From Sinotaia quadrata (taxonomy: Eukaryota > Mollusca > Gastropoda > Architaenioglossa > Viviparidae): a stretch of 64,000 nucleotides of DNA. Shown here piece by piece: positions 36,672 to 47,870 of the stretch. The stretch covers positions 48,319,391 through 48,383,390 of the forward strand of contig CM054179.1 of the NCBI GenBank assembly GCA_028829895.1, read 5' to 3'. Every line of letters begins with the position of its first letter. The stretch's first letter is position 1. A model generated the notes under the pieces. The model did not search any database, had not been told where the DNA came from, and saw nothing but the letters and a program-made list of their open reading frames with translations. The position numbers and the translations under genes are program-made.

Positions 36672-36749
36672 CTCCCTTATGATTGCAAAGGGAGAAAAGA
36701 CTAAGGAATGAAGGGAATCCTAGGGGCTGAGGTGGGTTTACCCCTAGGA
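36672..36749. repeat. Two adjacent short hairpins
   Basis: CTCCCTT/AAGGGAG (36672-36678 and 36688-36694) and TCCTAGGGG/CCCCTAGGA (36718-36726 and 36741-36749) form perfect 7- and 9-bp stems 23 bp apart, in otherwise AT-rich DNA. Could be a structured RNA, a SINE piece or chance. Confidence 0.5.
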
Positions 36750-37216
36750 CATGACATGGCTAGTGGCAGCATTTACAACGTTTATTTTAATTTTTCTGTC
36801 GAGATACGGGAAAGCAATTTCCCACATTTAAATTCAAAAAGCCAAATACCAAGGGACACAACTGTTTATTTTCATTATATCACTTTGTTTCTGGTTCTCT
36901 TGTTTTGGCTGTATTTCTTTTAAGTTTTACTTTAATTCATAATAATCGCTGTTTCTTTTTTCCCATTTTTCCTCCCGTTTTCTATTCTTTCAAACAAAAT
37001 CAAATAAATTTATATACTGTTAATCGAGAGAGGTGTGGTGGGCGTGAGGGAGAGAGAAATCATTAGCATAATTCAAACCAGCATCATTTCAACTAATCAA
37101 TCAAGTAATGATTTAAAATATTTTTTTAATAAACATGATTTAACACACCAGTTTTTAGTTTTACGTATTTTAGTAATTTTCATCCTTGTGCGTTGCTCAC
37201 GTGTAGAAACACAATA
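36750..37216. other. Unique AT-rich sequence
   Basis: Nothing recognised. Confidence 0.5.
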
Positions 37217-37520
37217 ATCTACACACTCACTTCCTTTAATCTCTAAATCAAAATGAAATAGTCATTTTGGCAAAGACTCTCCTTAATCTCTAAAAAATCA
37301 AAATGAAATAGTCATTTTGGCACAGACTCTCCTTCATCTCTAAATCAAAATGAAATAGTCATTTTGGTACAGACTCTCCTTAATCTATAAATCCAAATGC
37401 AATAGTCATTTTGACATATACTATCCTTAATCTCTAAATTAAAATGTGTTATAATCAAAGCATGGGGACTGTCTTTAATCTCTAACTAGAAATGTGTTAG
37501 TAATCAAGAAAGAGACCGTA
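37217..37520. repeat. ~47-50 bp minisatellite
   Basis: Six units, decaying rightward, of ACTCTCCTTAATCTCTAAAT plus CAAAATGAAATAGTCATTTT. Confidence 0.9.
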
Positions 37521-38794
37521 TTTAATCTAGAAATCAAAATTCATTAATGCATGTTGTACCGGCAGTATTTCTACGCAAAAATGTCAAGAACTTTAATGTA
37601 AAAGACTTAATCCTAAAATTTACAAAACGACCACATAATGAAAGTATTCAGCGTGAGCAAATCTATTCCGACCTTGGCCTTCGCGAATAGTTAAAAAATG
37701 TCAGAAACGCTGGATACGTGGAAGACAGCTAAATGTTAAGCGGAGGGGGGGGGGAGGTAAGAGGAAGGGTTACAATGAAAAAAGGGAGGGGGTGTCTTCC
37801 ATCTTCAAGATTCTTCAAGCGAAGTAAGTTATCTTTTATGTCGTTTACACTTACACATGACAGGTTTACATGTGTTGTCATCGCGCAGCTATTTGTTTCT
37901 TTGTTACTGCTCGACACAACCCATCGTTCACACGTCATGACCAGAGTTATCGTCCTTTTGAATAGACTTAACAAGAGGCTAAGTATAGCCGCTACCTTAG
38001 GTTGGGGTCCGTACACGAAAGACTTTTTTCGTGTAAATTTGACTTTAGACAAAATACTAAAGGGTCGGTGTATCATCCTCACCACATATAACACACGTAC
38101 TAATAAATGTTCGTGAAGACAAGAATTACAATTTGCCATTTCGCTTATGGCTTCTTGTCAAGGCAAAGATGAATTGTCCATTGGGCTTGTGGTTGAATGA
38201 GGTACTGGTTCATTTCTGCTTATGGTTAGCCGAGACCGAGACTCTTGTCCTGTGACTATAATATAGTATGTACACCTAGTGTTTTTTCATATTTATCCAA
38301 GGAATGGTGTTAGAAGGATTTTTTTTTTAATTGAAACCAATGACGTGTATTATTATTCGTGTGACATTGTGTCAATACACACATCTTGTCCTATCTATAA
38401 ATGCAATCAATGCTTATCATAAAGCAAAAAGAAATATTGTTTCTGCTATCTGTTGGTTTGATCTAGATTTCAAGCTCACTCCCGTGTTTCGCTACTTTCG
38501 CAGACAGGCGCAAGAATCGATGGAGAGATTTGTGTTCAGGAAAGGGGAGCTATATATGTAGACACATAGATGGAAAGAGTGAAAGAATATGTGCTTGGTG
38601 CAATTTCTTGGATTTGCCACTGTCAGATCTTTCGCATTCATGGGTTATACTTATAAAAATGGCCCCAATTTATATTCCAACCGACGGACTTTGCCCGCTA
38701 GTTTTAGCTAAAGAACGGCTTAAATTTTTAGTTTTATCGGATATCGAACCCTATTAAGTACATCACTTCTTTCTGCGCCGTCGCCTGCCTGCCC
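37521..38794. other. Unique sequence with chance-size open frames
   Basis: 127 codons on plus and 136 on minus overlap at 37729-38139. A 98-codon stretch is open at 38464-38757. None has a recognisable domain. A G10 run is at 37745-37754. Confidence 0.45.
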
Positions 38795-39052
38795 CGTTTG
38801 TCTGTATTTACCTAGTGCTAACTGCCAGAAACGTTGTCTGTATTTACCTAGTGCTGACTGCCAGAAATGTTGTCTGTGTTTACCTAGTGCTGACTGCCAG
38901 AAACGTTGTCTGTATTTACCTAGTGCTGACTGCCAGAAACGTTGTCTGTGTTTACCTAGTGCTGACTGCCAGAAACGTTGTCTGTGTTTACTTAGTGCTG
39001 ACTGCCAGAAACGTTGTCTGTGTTTACTTAGTGCTGACTGCCAGAAACGTTC
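38795..39052. repeat. 36-bp minisatellite, 7 units
   Basis: Homogeneous units of CGTTGTCTGTATTTACCTAG plus TGCTGACTGCCAGAAA, starting every 36 bp. Confidence 0.97.
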
Positions 39053-39094
39053 ACTTTTCAAGTGGGTTATCTGACCGAACTGACCCACCACTCG

Positions 39095-39400
39095 TATCAT
39101 CTTAAACAGCGTAACAATCTTCAACAACTCAACAATCTTAAACAATGTAACAATCTTAAACAGCGTAACAATCTTAAATGATGTAACAATCTTAAACAGC
39201 GTAACAATCTTAAACAATGTAACAATCTTAAACAGCGTAACAATCTTAAATAATGTAACAATCTTAAACAGCGTAACAATCTTAAACAATCTAACAATCT
39301 TAATCAGCGTAACAATCTTAAACAATGTAACAATCTTAAACATCGCAACAATCTTAAACAATGTAACAATCTTAATCAGCGTAACAATCTTGACAAACAA
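39095..39400. repeat. 18/36-bp minisatellite
   Basis: About 16 units of AACAATCTTAAACA(A/G)(T/C)GT. The variants alternate to give a 36-bp higher-order period. Confidence 0.96.
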
Positions 39401-39659
39401 CATAAAATGGTTTCCCTGCAGTGAACAATTAGCACACATTTGTATATGTAAACAGTTCTCAACAGTTTACTTCTAAATTTTATCTTCTAACGTTTAGTAT
39501 ATCTTAGCATGTACTTTTGACAATTAGTAGTTGATAATGAATATTGTAATGTTTAGTTTATATTACACAGTTCCTATTACAGCAACTGGTACGTTTAATA
39601 TAATCGATAGTTAACAGTCTTATACTAGTGATGTGAAGTAGTTCAAGATGTGATTATAC
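39401..39659. other. Unique AT-rich spacer
   Basis: Nothing recognised. Confidence 0.5.
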
Positions 39660-40230
39660 TTTTTTTTAAATCGAAACTGTGCTATGAACAAAATTATATG
39701 TAATGAACAGAATTGTATGCTATGAACAAAATTATATGGATAGAACTATATGCTACGAACAAAACTATATGCAAGGAATATAAATATGTAGTGAACAAAA
39801 TTATATGTAATGGATAGAACTATATGCTATGAACAAAACTATATGCAAGGAATATAAATATATGTAGTGAACAAAATTATATGTAATGGATAGAACTATA
39901 TGCTATGAACAAAACTATATGCAGTAGACAGATCTGTATGTTACGAACAAAATATATACAATGAACAAAGTTGTATGCTATTAACAAAACCATATGCAAC
40001 GGACAGAACTGGATGTTATGAACAAAATTATGTGCAATGAACAGAATTCTGTGCTATGAAGAAAACTATATGCAACGTACAGAGCTATATGCAATGAACA
40101 TAACTGTGCTATGGACAAAACTAAATGCAATGAACAAAACTGTGCGCACTAACAGAACTATATGAAATTAACAGAACTGAATACTATGAACAGAACTGTA
40201 TGCTATGAACAGAACTGTATGCTACTTTGT
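39660..40230. repeat. Degenerate ~20-bp array
   Basis: About 28 diverged units of GAACAAAACTATATGCAATG. Longer ~60-bp blocks are duplicated at 39780-39900. Confidence 0.9.
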
Positions 40231-41304
40231 TTCCCTGTGGAAGATTTCTGAAAGTCATGGCCAGACAACGAAATATTTTCGGGCATACTCCCTATGCATC
40301 AATACCAGAATTTCTATGTTTAATACGACTTTTATTTTAAATTAAATTAAAAATAAAAGTAGACAAATTATATTATCATAACCCAAAAAACAAACAAACA
40401 AATGTTCTACGTGCAAAAACATTCCTGTTTTGATATTGACTATGTTTCTTGTAAAGTGTTTTGCATGGCAAAAAATCCATTCTCTCTATAGCAATTGATT
40501 GCATTGGGTAAACATGCATATATTGATATTACACCGTCAGCCATTTGAAGGCTGTACTCGTGTATTTCCTAGTTTTGTTGTTATTCTTTCGGCCTACAGT
40601 GATGTGACATCAGGCATTGTTATCTCCCACCTGAGCTTTGTGCGGAAAAATTTGTATTCAATCCGCTCTGACGTCTTGCATTATCGACTGACATAGTATA
40701 ACATTGCTTGTTGTTCTCGACTTAAAAGAATCCGAACTTTGCATGCATAAAGAGAGTAGTTTCCCTTTGGAAGAAATTTCTCTCATTTATATGTCAACGT
40801 GTGTGAGAGAAATTAAATATAAGGATATGATACTAATCTCAAGATCAAATACAGTATAAGTATAGGTTTATTAAGGCAAACTTTTACTTAGTTACTTACT
40901 TACTTACTTCTTCTGGTTAATTATTGTAATCTATGGATAATTATGTTCCTTAGCAGTAAGCAACAATATATTATAGCCCAGAGTGAAACAATTACAAACG
41001 TTGACATTAACAAAGAAATGTTCTTTTTAAAGAAATTCTTTATGGTATCAATTTGTATTGTAACATATGAACACCTTATCAATACATTAAGGCGTTTCAT
41101 ATCTCTTATAATAGGCATTAGAATACCTTCGTCTTATATGGTAAGATTTCGTGTGGGGGGGGGAGGGGGGATCAGAACACTTGTAAATCAATTTAATCAA
41201 TGTAAAAATATAATCACAAACTAAGAAATAAAAATATATGTGTTTATTGTAAATTATTCACCCACTGCATCTTTACAAAATTTTAACCGCAGTTCAACAT
41301 AGTT
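40231..41304. other. Unique sequence
   Basis: A short AT palindrome (ACTTTTATTTT arms) is at 40328-40360. A G9 run is at 41155-41163. No gene seen. Confidence 0.5.
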
Positions 41305-41790
41305 GGGAATCTTTAAAGCAAATCAAGCGATAGTTATGTAGGTGGTTTACTGAAAGCAAACAATAGCTATGGCCCTTTAAGTTAAGCAAACAATAGTTTT
41401 GACTATTTTTTAGTAAACGTGATAATTTTTGTGGCCCTTTCCAGTAAGCAAAACCGAGAGTAATGGCCCTTTCACTAAGTACATTACAGTTTTTCTTTAG
41501 CATTAAGGAGTGGTAAGCTTATGTTTCCTCACAATAAACAAACAATAATTATGGCCCTTCAAGTTAAGCAAACAATTATAGTGTCCCTTTAAAGTTAGCA
41601 AAAAATAATCGTGCCTCTTTAAAGTAAGCAACAAATGAGTGTAGCCCTTAAAGCAATCGATTGTAAAAGTCCTATAAAATTAGTAAATTATAATGATGTC
41701 CTTTAAAGTAACTAAACGATAAATATGGCCCTTTATAATAAGCAAGCTATGATTATGGCCCTTTACTCTAAGTAAACGTAAAGTATGATT
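41305..41790. repeat. Degenerate ~30-bp array
   Basis: About 15 diverged units of TATGGCCCTTTAAAGTAAGC plus AAACAATA. Confidence 0.88.
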
Positions 41791-42374
41791 CTTGATTAGA
41801 ATCCAAATGAAGTATACGTTTATAAAATCTTATTTTTCGGTAAATCTTGGCAAAGTTTGTCTAGACTGAATACTTTTGTGAATGTTGTTAGTTTGATGCT
41901 GAAAGTAAAATAAAAATGGAAGTTCTCGCTAATTTACGAGATCGCAGCCGTTAAGACAGGAAGTGGTTATAAATTTGTGAAATATAACCTGATCAAGGTT
42001 GTTTCTCTTATCCGATGTGCATTTGAAGTATGCAATAGTAAGAAAATTAGGGGAGAGCTCTCTTTTGCTTTTGTCAAATGTCATACTTTCACTATAAAGA
42101 GCGGTTGTACGGCACTCTGTGTCGTCATCAAGTGCGTTTGTGCACATTGGTACTATATCAATCTCGTATAAGTGCATTCTTTCAATCACTTATATTACAA
42201 TATCATTATGACTTTATGACAGTATGACTTTGAAATATGCTAAGCCAGAACATTTGATTCTATGGATCTTCATTCCCTGAGTGTATTTACACGAATATTT
42301 AGAATTCCTGCACACTCTCAAAGAATAGTCCTTTACTGTCAGCAAACAATATGTATGATCCTTTACAAATGAGA
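41791..42374. other. Unique sequence
   Basis: Nothing recognised. Overlapping frames of 64 and 86 codons on opposite strands are unsupported. Confidence 0.5.
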
Positions 42375-42780
42375 CCAAAAAATGAAAAGACTAATGTAAT
42401 TATACGAGGACAAGACTAAAAAAGACTAGTGTAATTGTACAAGGACAAGTCTAAAAAAGACTAATGTAATTGTACAAGGACAAGACTAAAATAGACTAAC
42501 GTAATTGTACAAGGACAAGACTAAAAAAGACTAATGTAATTGTACAAGATTAAAATATACTAATGTAATTGTACAAGGACAAGTCTAGAAAAGATTAATG
42601 TAATTGTACAAGGACAAGACTAAAAAAGACTAATATAATTGTACAAGGACAAGACTAAAAAAAGACTAATATAATTGTACAAGGACAAGACTAAAATAGA
42701 CTAATGTAATTGTACAAGGACAAGTCTAGAAAAGATTAATGTAATTGTACAAGGACAAAACTAAAGTAGACTAATGTAAC
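42375..42780. repeat. 35-bp minisatellite
   Basis: About 11 units of GACTAATGTAATTGTACAAG plus GACAAGACTAAAAAA, with A/T variants. Confidence 0.95.
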
Positions 42781-43265
42781 TACTGAAGTTTACTCCATTT
42801 GCGCTTAAAATGTTTTCTATGTTATCATTCGTTCTTTGTAAAAGGAACCCAAAATGTCAAGCTAGTAAATAAACAATAATTTTATCGGTTTAGATAATGA
42901 AATTGCAAAACACATCACAGTGTAGATTCAATATCAAGGTGATGTGTAAAATCGAGTCGAAAAAAATAGCGACATTTATATTGAAATCAATCGCAAACAT
43001 AGAGCGTTCTCTGCGCGATCGATAGAAATTTGCTCAGTACTCTATAACATCAGAAGAAATGTGATGAACAAATACACAGAGAAATATCATGGACATTTAT
43101 ATATTTGTTTTAGAAACAGTCAAGCGTTTACTCGTAACATAAAAGTTCTATATGTTTGGAACAAACGTGCGTTGCACATCCAGTAGTAGTTATGCAAGTT
43201 TGCTCTCTCTCTCTTGTACATTAAATATAAATGCATAATAATCAGAATAATTAATTTAAATGTGA
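42781..43265. other. Unique sequence
   Basis: Nothing recognised. Confidence 0.5.
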
Positions 43266-43316
43266 ATGATTGAGTACAGTCACTATGAACGTGTAGCAGT
43301 GAGTACAGTCACTACG

Positions 43317-45386
43317 TGCGGCGAAGAAAATTTGCCTAGCCCTATTTCTAAACTTAAAACGACCTTGGCCACTCTTTATGATGATATTTTTGTAAGTATT
43401 CGAGTTGGAGTAAACATTCGAGTTGAGAATATGCTAGAAATTACTGACGTAATGTAAGCCAGTTCCAAAAAGATGAGTAGATTTTATTATCTAATGGTTA
43501 AGATTTATAAAAACGAGACCAGCCAATGGGCTAAGATCAAAATTTACATGCTGTAGAGCAGGGGTCGGGAACCTATGGCTCGCGAGCCAGATGTGGCTCT
43601 ATTGATGGCTGCAACTGGCTCGCAGACAAATGTTCGATTATAAAAAAATTTTCTTTAGACTCCTTTGATCTACATATTAATTGCATATCAATATTTCATT
43701 CTACAAATGAGCTAAAGTCTACTAAAGTCTGAACACCTGCATGAAGCTTAACCTCACCACGTATCAACCAGACTACAGAGCCATCAGCAAAGTCATGCAG
43801 CACCAGAAGTCGCATTAATGGTAAGAAATACTCATTATTGATTAGCAGCAGCATAACAATTTTATTAAAAAGAATTCAGAGACATAATTATTGTACTTTT
43901 AGTGTTGAAATTACACAAAATGCACACATTTACTTGAATTTTTAGTTTTAAACATAAGGCATGGCTCTCAGAGAATTACTTTTCAAAATATGTGGTGTCC
44001 ATGGCTCTCTCAGACAAAAAGGTTCCCGACCCCTGCTGTAGAGAATTCTATCGTCTGATTACTTGAATTTGGTGTGGCAAGAAGTCTAGTCAAGTGAGGC
44101 GGCTGATAGCTTAATGGTGAGAGAATGGATATAAAAATATTTTTGTGTATTTTTGCTATTGATGTGTTATATTTGCATTATGTTAGTAGACTATTATTTC
44201 TAGAAATTGTGAACTATGATGCTTATATGTAGTATGCTAACTCTTGACATTGTTCTAATGAAACCACTCTTAAAGCTATACTGCTGTATTTATTATGCTG
44301 TATGGATGTATCGAGCTAATAAATACTGTTACAGGAAACTAAAAGTTGAGATTTGAATGTAAGAATGGAGTTAAAAATGGAGTAAACTGGAAACTTAGCA
44401 TTTGTTCCATCATTATATATTTACAGAGACAAAGCAGCCTTTCCGTGTATTATCTGAAACTCCTGGTTTATGGATTATTGTCTACGGTGGTAGACACGGA
44501 GAAATCTCTACCACAGTGTGTCTATGTATAAGAATACATTGCACTCCATTGATGTATAGTGGCAAGGTATGCTGACTACATCAAGCAATTTCTGGTACAA
44601 GGAGGTTACTGGAAATTCCTACAATTATTGTTCTGCTTGAAGGAGCTAAACACACTGGAGTGTCCAGGTTAAGCCTTGATTGGATTAACCTCAAATCAGT
44701 GATCTGGAACGTGAGGAGAGAATCTCGTGGGATTACCAGTATTAACTGAACAATAACTTGTTTGCTCTGTTGCAAAAAAAAGTGTGTGAAAGACTATTGA
44801 GACAGCACCTAATTCAAGTTATGTACAAACTATTATCGCTTGTCTCTAATAACTCCATTTTTGCTCTCTAATAAGAACTCTCCTGTGATTTGTATTCACA
44901 CTAATCTATAGAACTGTATTATAAGATATAAGATTGTGTAGTATACAAATTATTCGAACGTGATTTCATGGAAATATTGATGTCAAATAATCTTTTTCAT
45001 TGTATTTGTTATTTGTAATTTGATTGTTGATTTAATAAATTTATTGTTAAATTTATTGACCTTTTAAAGCATATTGATAACCTTATGTTAGAGAAGAAAG
45101 TGGGTGTATGGAGATTCACTCAATATAGAATAAATACGTATTTGTATTCTCATCCAGACGTTATCCACCTAAAGAAATATTGTGTGATGGCAAGTTTTTG
45201 TCTTTAATGCTGTAGAAGAGAGAAAGGTTTACAGCTCCAGCATATCCGCCAAGTGAGAGAGGCGAGTGGTGTGTGCTGGCGAATTATTAATAACATAAAT
45301 TAAGATTCTCATCACTTGTAATTAGTTGTGGATGATTAATTAATTTAAAACATCAAAACCATTAACAAGGTGGCTTTGGCATCACA
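43317..45386 (-). mobile_element. LTR-like family A, copy 6, full length with nested hAT
   Basis: 2070 bp including the nested 477-bp element. The ends are TGCGGCGAAG and GGCATCACA, i.e. TG...CA. Flanks CTACG (43312-43316) and CTATA (45387-45391) each differ by one base from CTATG. CTATG is what the surrounding array unit (CAGTCACTATGAATG) reads at that point, so it is a decayed 5-bp target duplication. Without the insert it is about 1585 bp, close to copy 9. No conserved coding frame. Confidence 0.87.
43559..44035. mobile_element. hAT-superfamily non-autonomous element
   Basis: 477 bp with perfect 16-bp terminal inverted repeats (CAGGGGTCGGGAACCT). It is flanked by a perfect 8-bp duplication, CTGTAGAG (43551-43558 and 44036-44043). 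An 8-bp duplication and CAGGGGT-type ends are diagnostic of hAT transposons. A 12-bp palindrome, GGCTCGCGAGCC, is at 43577-43588. There is no transposase frame, so it moved using an enzyme encoded elsewhere. The intact ends suggest fairly recent arrival, after its host LTR-like copy. Confidence 0.95.
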
Positions 45387-45570
45387 CTATAAATGTGTAG
45401 TTGTGTGTACAGTCATTATGAATCACTATGAATATGTAGTTGTGTGTACAGTCACTATGAATGTGTAGTTGTGTGTACAGTCACCATGAATGTGTAGTTG
45501 TGTGTACAGTCACTGTGAATGTGTAGTTGTGTGTACAGTCACTATGAATGTGTAGCAGTGTGTATAGTAG
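45387..45570. repeat. 29-bp array split by LTR-like copy 6
   Basis: Units of GTGTGTACAGTCACTATGAA plus TGTGTAGTT. Two more units lie on the other side of the insertion at 43270-43316. Confidence 0.93.
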
Positions 45571-45660
45571 CTAGCATTTAATTCAAAAACAAGTGCGCAT
45601 ATTTTGCGTAATTCCACTTCCATCCATTGCAGTCGGTCTACTACTGTCCCGATGTCACTT

Positions 45661-46050
45661 CTGCTATCTTCATACCTCTGTATAGTCAAATTATCTTGTA
45701 CTGCTATATACATACTTCTGTATAGTCAAATTATCTTGTACTGCTATATACATACTTCTGTATAGTCAAATTATCTTGTACTGCTATATACATACTTCTG
45801 TATAGTCAAATTATCTTGTACTGCTATATACATACTTCTGTATAGTCAAATTATCTTGTACTGCTATATACATACTTCTGTATAGTCAAATTATCTTGTA
45901 CTGCTATATACATACTTCTGTATAGTCAAATTATCTTGTACGGCTATATACATACTTCTGTATAGTCAAAATATTTTGTACTGCTATATACATAATTCTG
46001 TATAGTCAACACCTCTTGCACTGCTATATACATGCTTATGTATAGTCAGT
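45661..46050. repeat. 40-bp minisatellite, ~9.75 units
   Basis: Units start exactly every 40 bp from 45661, with CTGCTATATACATACTTCTG plus TATAGTCAAATTATCTTGTA. Nearly identical until 45930, then decaying. Confidence 0.97.
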
Positions 46051-46191
46051 ATTATTTTCCCTCGTGACTTCTCTTTGACCATCCTGAGATGATCCGCGAT
46101 CATTATCTGGAAATACAGTGAACAAAGCCACCATGACTTGTTTCCATCCAGAGTTACCTTTCCGTGTAATGTTCTATTAACGTTCAAGAGT

Positions 46192-46365
46192 TAACGTTCC
46201 CTGTAATATTTTTTATGTCTGCGCGGAACATTTTTCCTGTGTGCGCGGAACTGGCGGCTGTTTGAGCTATCTACCAAAAGTTGTGCGCAGAATTTTGAAA
46301 ATACTGCGCGGCATTTTCTAAAGCGCTGCGCGGCCGCACATCCGCGCACCTTAGAGGGAACATTA
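46192..46365. mobile_element. Candidate CpG-rich MITE
   Basis: 174 bp with imperfect terminal inverted repeats: TAACGTTCCCTGTAA on the left and, reverse-complemented, TAATGTTCCCTCTAA on the right (13 of 15). The interior repeats GCGCGGAA-type strings and is far richer in CpG than the flanks. A clear target duplication was not found, so the superfamily is unassigned; the end type would fit a hAT-like element. Confidence 0.6.
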
Positions 46366-47365
46366 CTTGGCAGATGGCAGCATGTACCCCGTGAACTAGA
46401 GAGCAGTTGAGACACCTGAAAGGCCTGACCAGAATTTCAAGGTTACATCAGTCAAGATCTGCCTGCCCCAGCAGACCATGCGGCACGAGGGGCCTCTCAG
46501 CTTTATGCGATAACGCTACACCCAGCTAACATCGCCTGGAGTTTATTCGTTATAATAAAAACGGAAATCGCGTACCTGTCAGCTATCTTTGCATGTGTAA
46601 TTATGTTTTCATTTCCTTTGTACTCTTGCTCAGTTTTTGTTTTACTTCCGTCGTGAAAGGGAGATAATACAGATAGACTATTATAAAAAGACTAGATGGC
46701 TGTCTAATGGTGGTTCAGTCGGGTATCATGTTGATCATTACGCACTGGTGGAGAAAGTTAAAGCTACTCAAGTTACCGTTGTAAGGAAAGAAATGGTTTT
46801 GACATTTTCATACACATATCAGTGCGGCTTGTTAACAGCCGTAAATTTAGCATCAGTCACCACTCTTGGGCGGAATCCAGCATGGCCGAGTAGCGAAGGA
46901 TGAAGACACTGTGGACTTGCATGTTGTGCAGACAGACGCCCTCATGATCAAACATTTCGCTATCTCGTATGGTTGACTGAGCGAGTGGACTCACATTGAT
47001 AATTGGGCTGCAATTGTAATATGGCAACACCAAATAGTGTGTGTCGTATTTAGGAGTCAGCAGAGTTTCATAATTGGCTACCGTCATAGTTAAAAATTTT
47101 GTCTGACATTTCTGTGACGTAAAGAAAGTCAGTACTTTGACACGAACGGATTCCTAAAGAACAGGACGAGCCGTACAATCGGGAGCACTTGAACTCAGAT
47201 GACCCGTATTTGTATTTTCTGCAGAAATTTTATATTAATTGAATGTACACAGTGGACCCAATCGTACAAATTTAACAATCTGCAGGACATTGTAGTCGGT
47301 GCTTAATAGTCGTTACTGGATTTCTAAGGCTGACACTATCTAATGAGAAGATAGATGTTTAGGAC
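46366..47365. other. Unique sequence
   Basis: Moderately balanced composition. An 88-codon plus frame at 46637-46903 has no recognisable motif. Confidence 0.5.
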
Positions 47366-47432
47366 TTTAGGTTAATGGTTATGATTATTATTAATTAATC
47401 ATCCATAACTAATTACAAGTGAAGAATCTTAA
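47366..47432 (+). mobile_element. LTR-like family A, copy 7 (5' stub)
   Basis: About 65 bp including ATCATCCATAACTAATTACA. It then ends abruptly where the 45-bp array begins. Confidence 0.75.
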
Positions 47433-47870
47433 TAGTAGTAATAACAAAAAACGTTATAGTACAATTAATAGTAGTGATAACAGAAATAGCATGGATCGTT
47501 ATAGTACAATTAATAGTAGTGATAACAGAAATAGTATGGATCGTTATAGTACAATTAATAGTAGTGATAACAGAAATAGCATGGATCGTTATAGTACAAT
47601 TAATAGTAGTGATAACAGAAATAGTATGGATCGTTATAGTACAATTAATAGTAGTGATAACAGAAATAGCATGGATCGTTATAGTACAATTAATAGTAGT
47701 GATAACAGAAATAGTATGGATCGTTATAGTACAATTAATAGTAGTGATAACAGAAATAGCATGGATCGTTATAGTACAATTAATAGTAGTGATAACAGAA
47801 ATAGTATGGATCGTTATAGTACAATTAATAGTAGTGATAACAGAAATAGCATGGATCGTTATAGTAAAAG
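47433..47870. repeat. 45-bp minisatellite with 90-bp higher order
   Basis: Nine units start at 47476 and every 45 bp to 47836. They are identical except that AGCATGG and AGTATGG alternate strictly, giving a 90-bp higher-order unit. Because 45 is a multiple of three, frames stay open on both strands (about 171 codons, 15-residue repeat NRNSMDRYSTINSSD). I read these as array translations, not proteins. Confidence 0.96.

Noticed and set aside
37729..38139. Overlapping 127- and 136-codon frames on opposite strands
   Set aside because: No domain, no supporting context; one of two antisense frames must be chance and neither is favoured.
38464..38757. 98-codon open stretch
   Set aside because: Not recognised as any family; AT-rich six-frame background gives such lengths.
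40328..40360. 11-bp AT-only palindrome
   Set aside because: Arms are low-complexity A/T and expected by chance here.
43317..45386. Helitron or cut-and-paste origin for family A
   Set aside because: Helitrons make no target duplication. The 5-bp duplication with TG...CA ends fits an LTR better, although no interior was found.
46882..46895. A-box-like TGGCCGAGTAGCG
   Set aside because: No B box follows within tRNA or SINE distance.
47433..47870. CRISPR-like regular array
   Set aside because: Units are contiguous with no unique spacers; the setting is eukaryotic.
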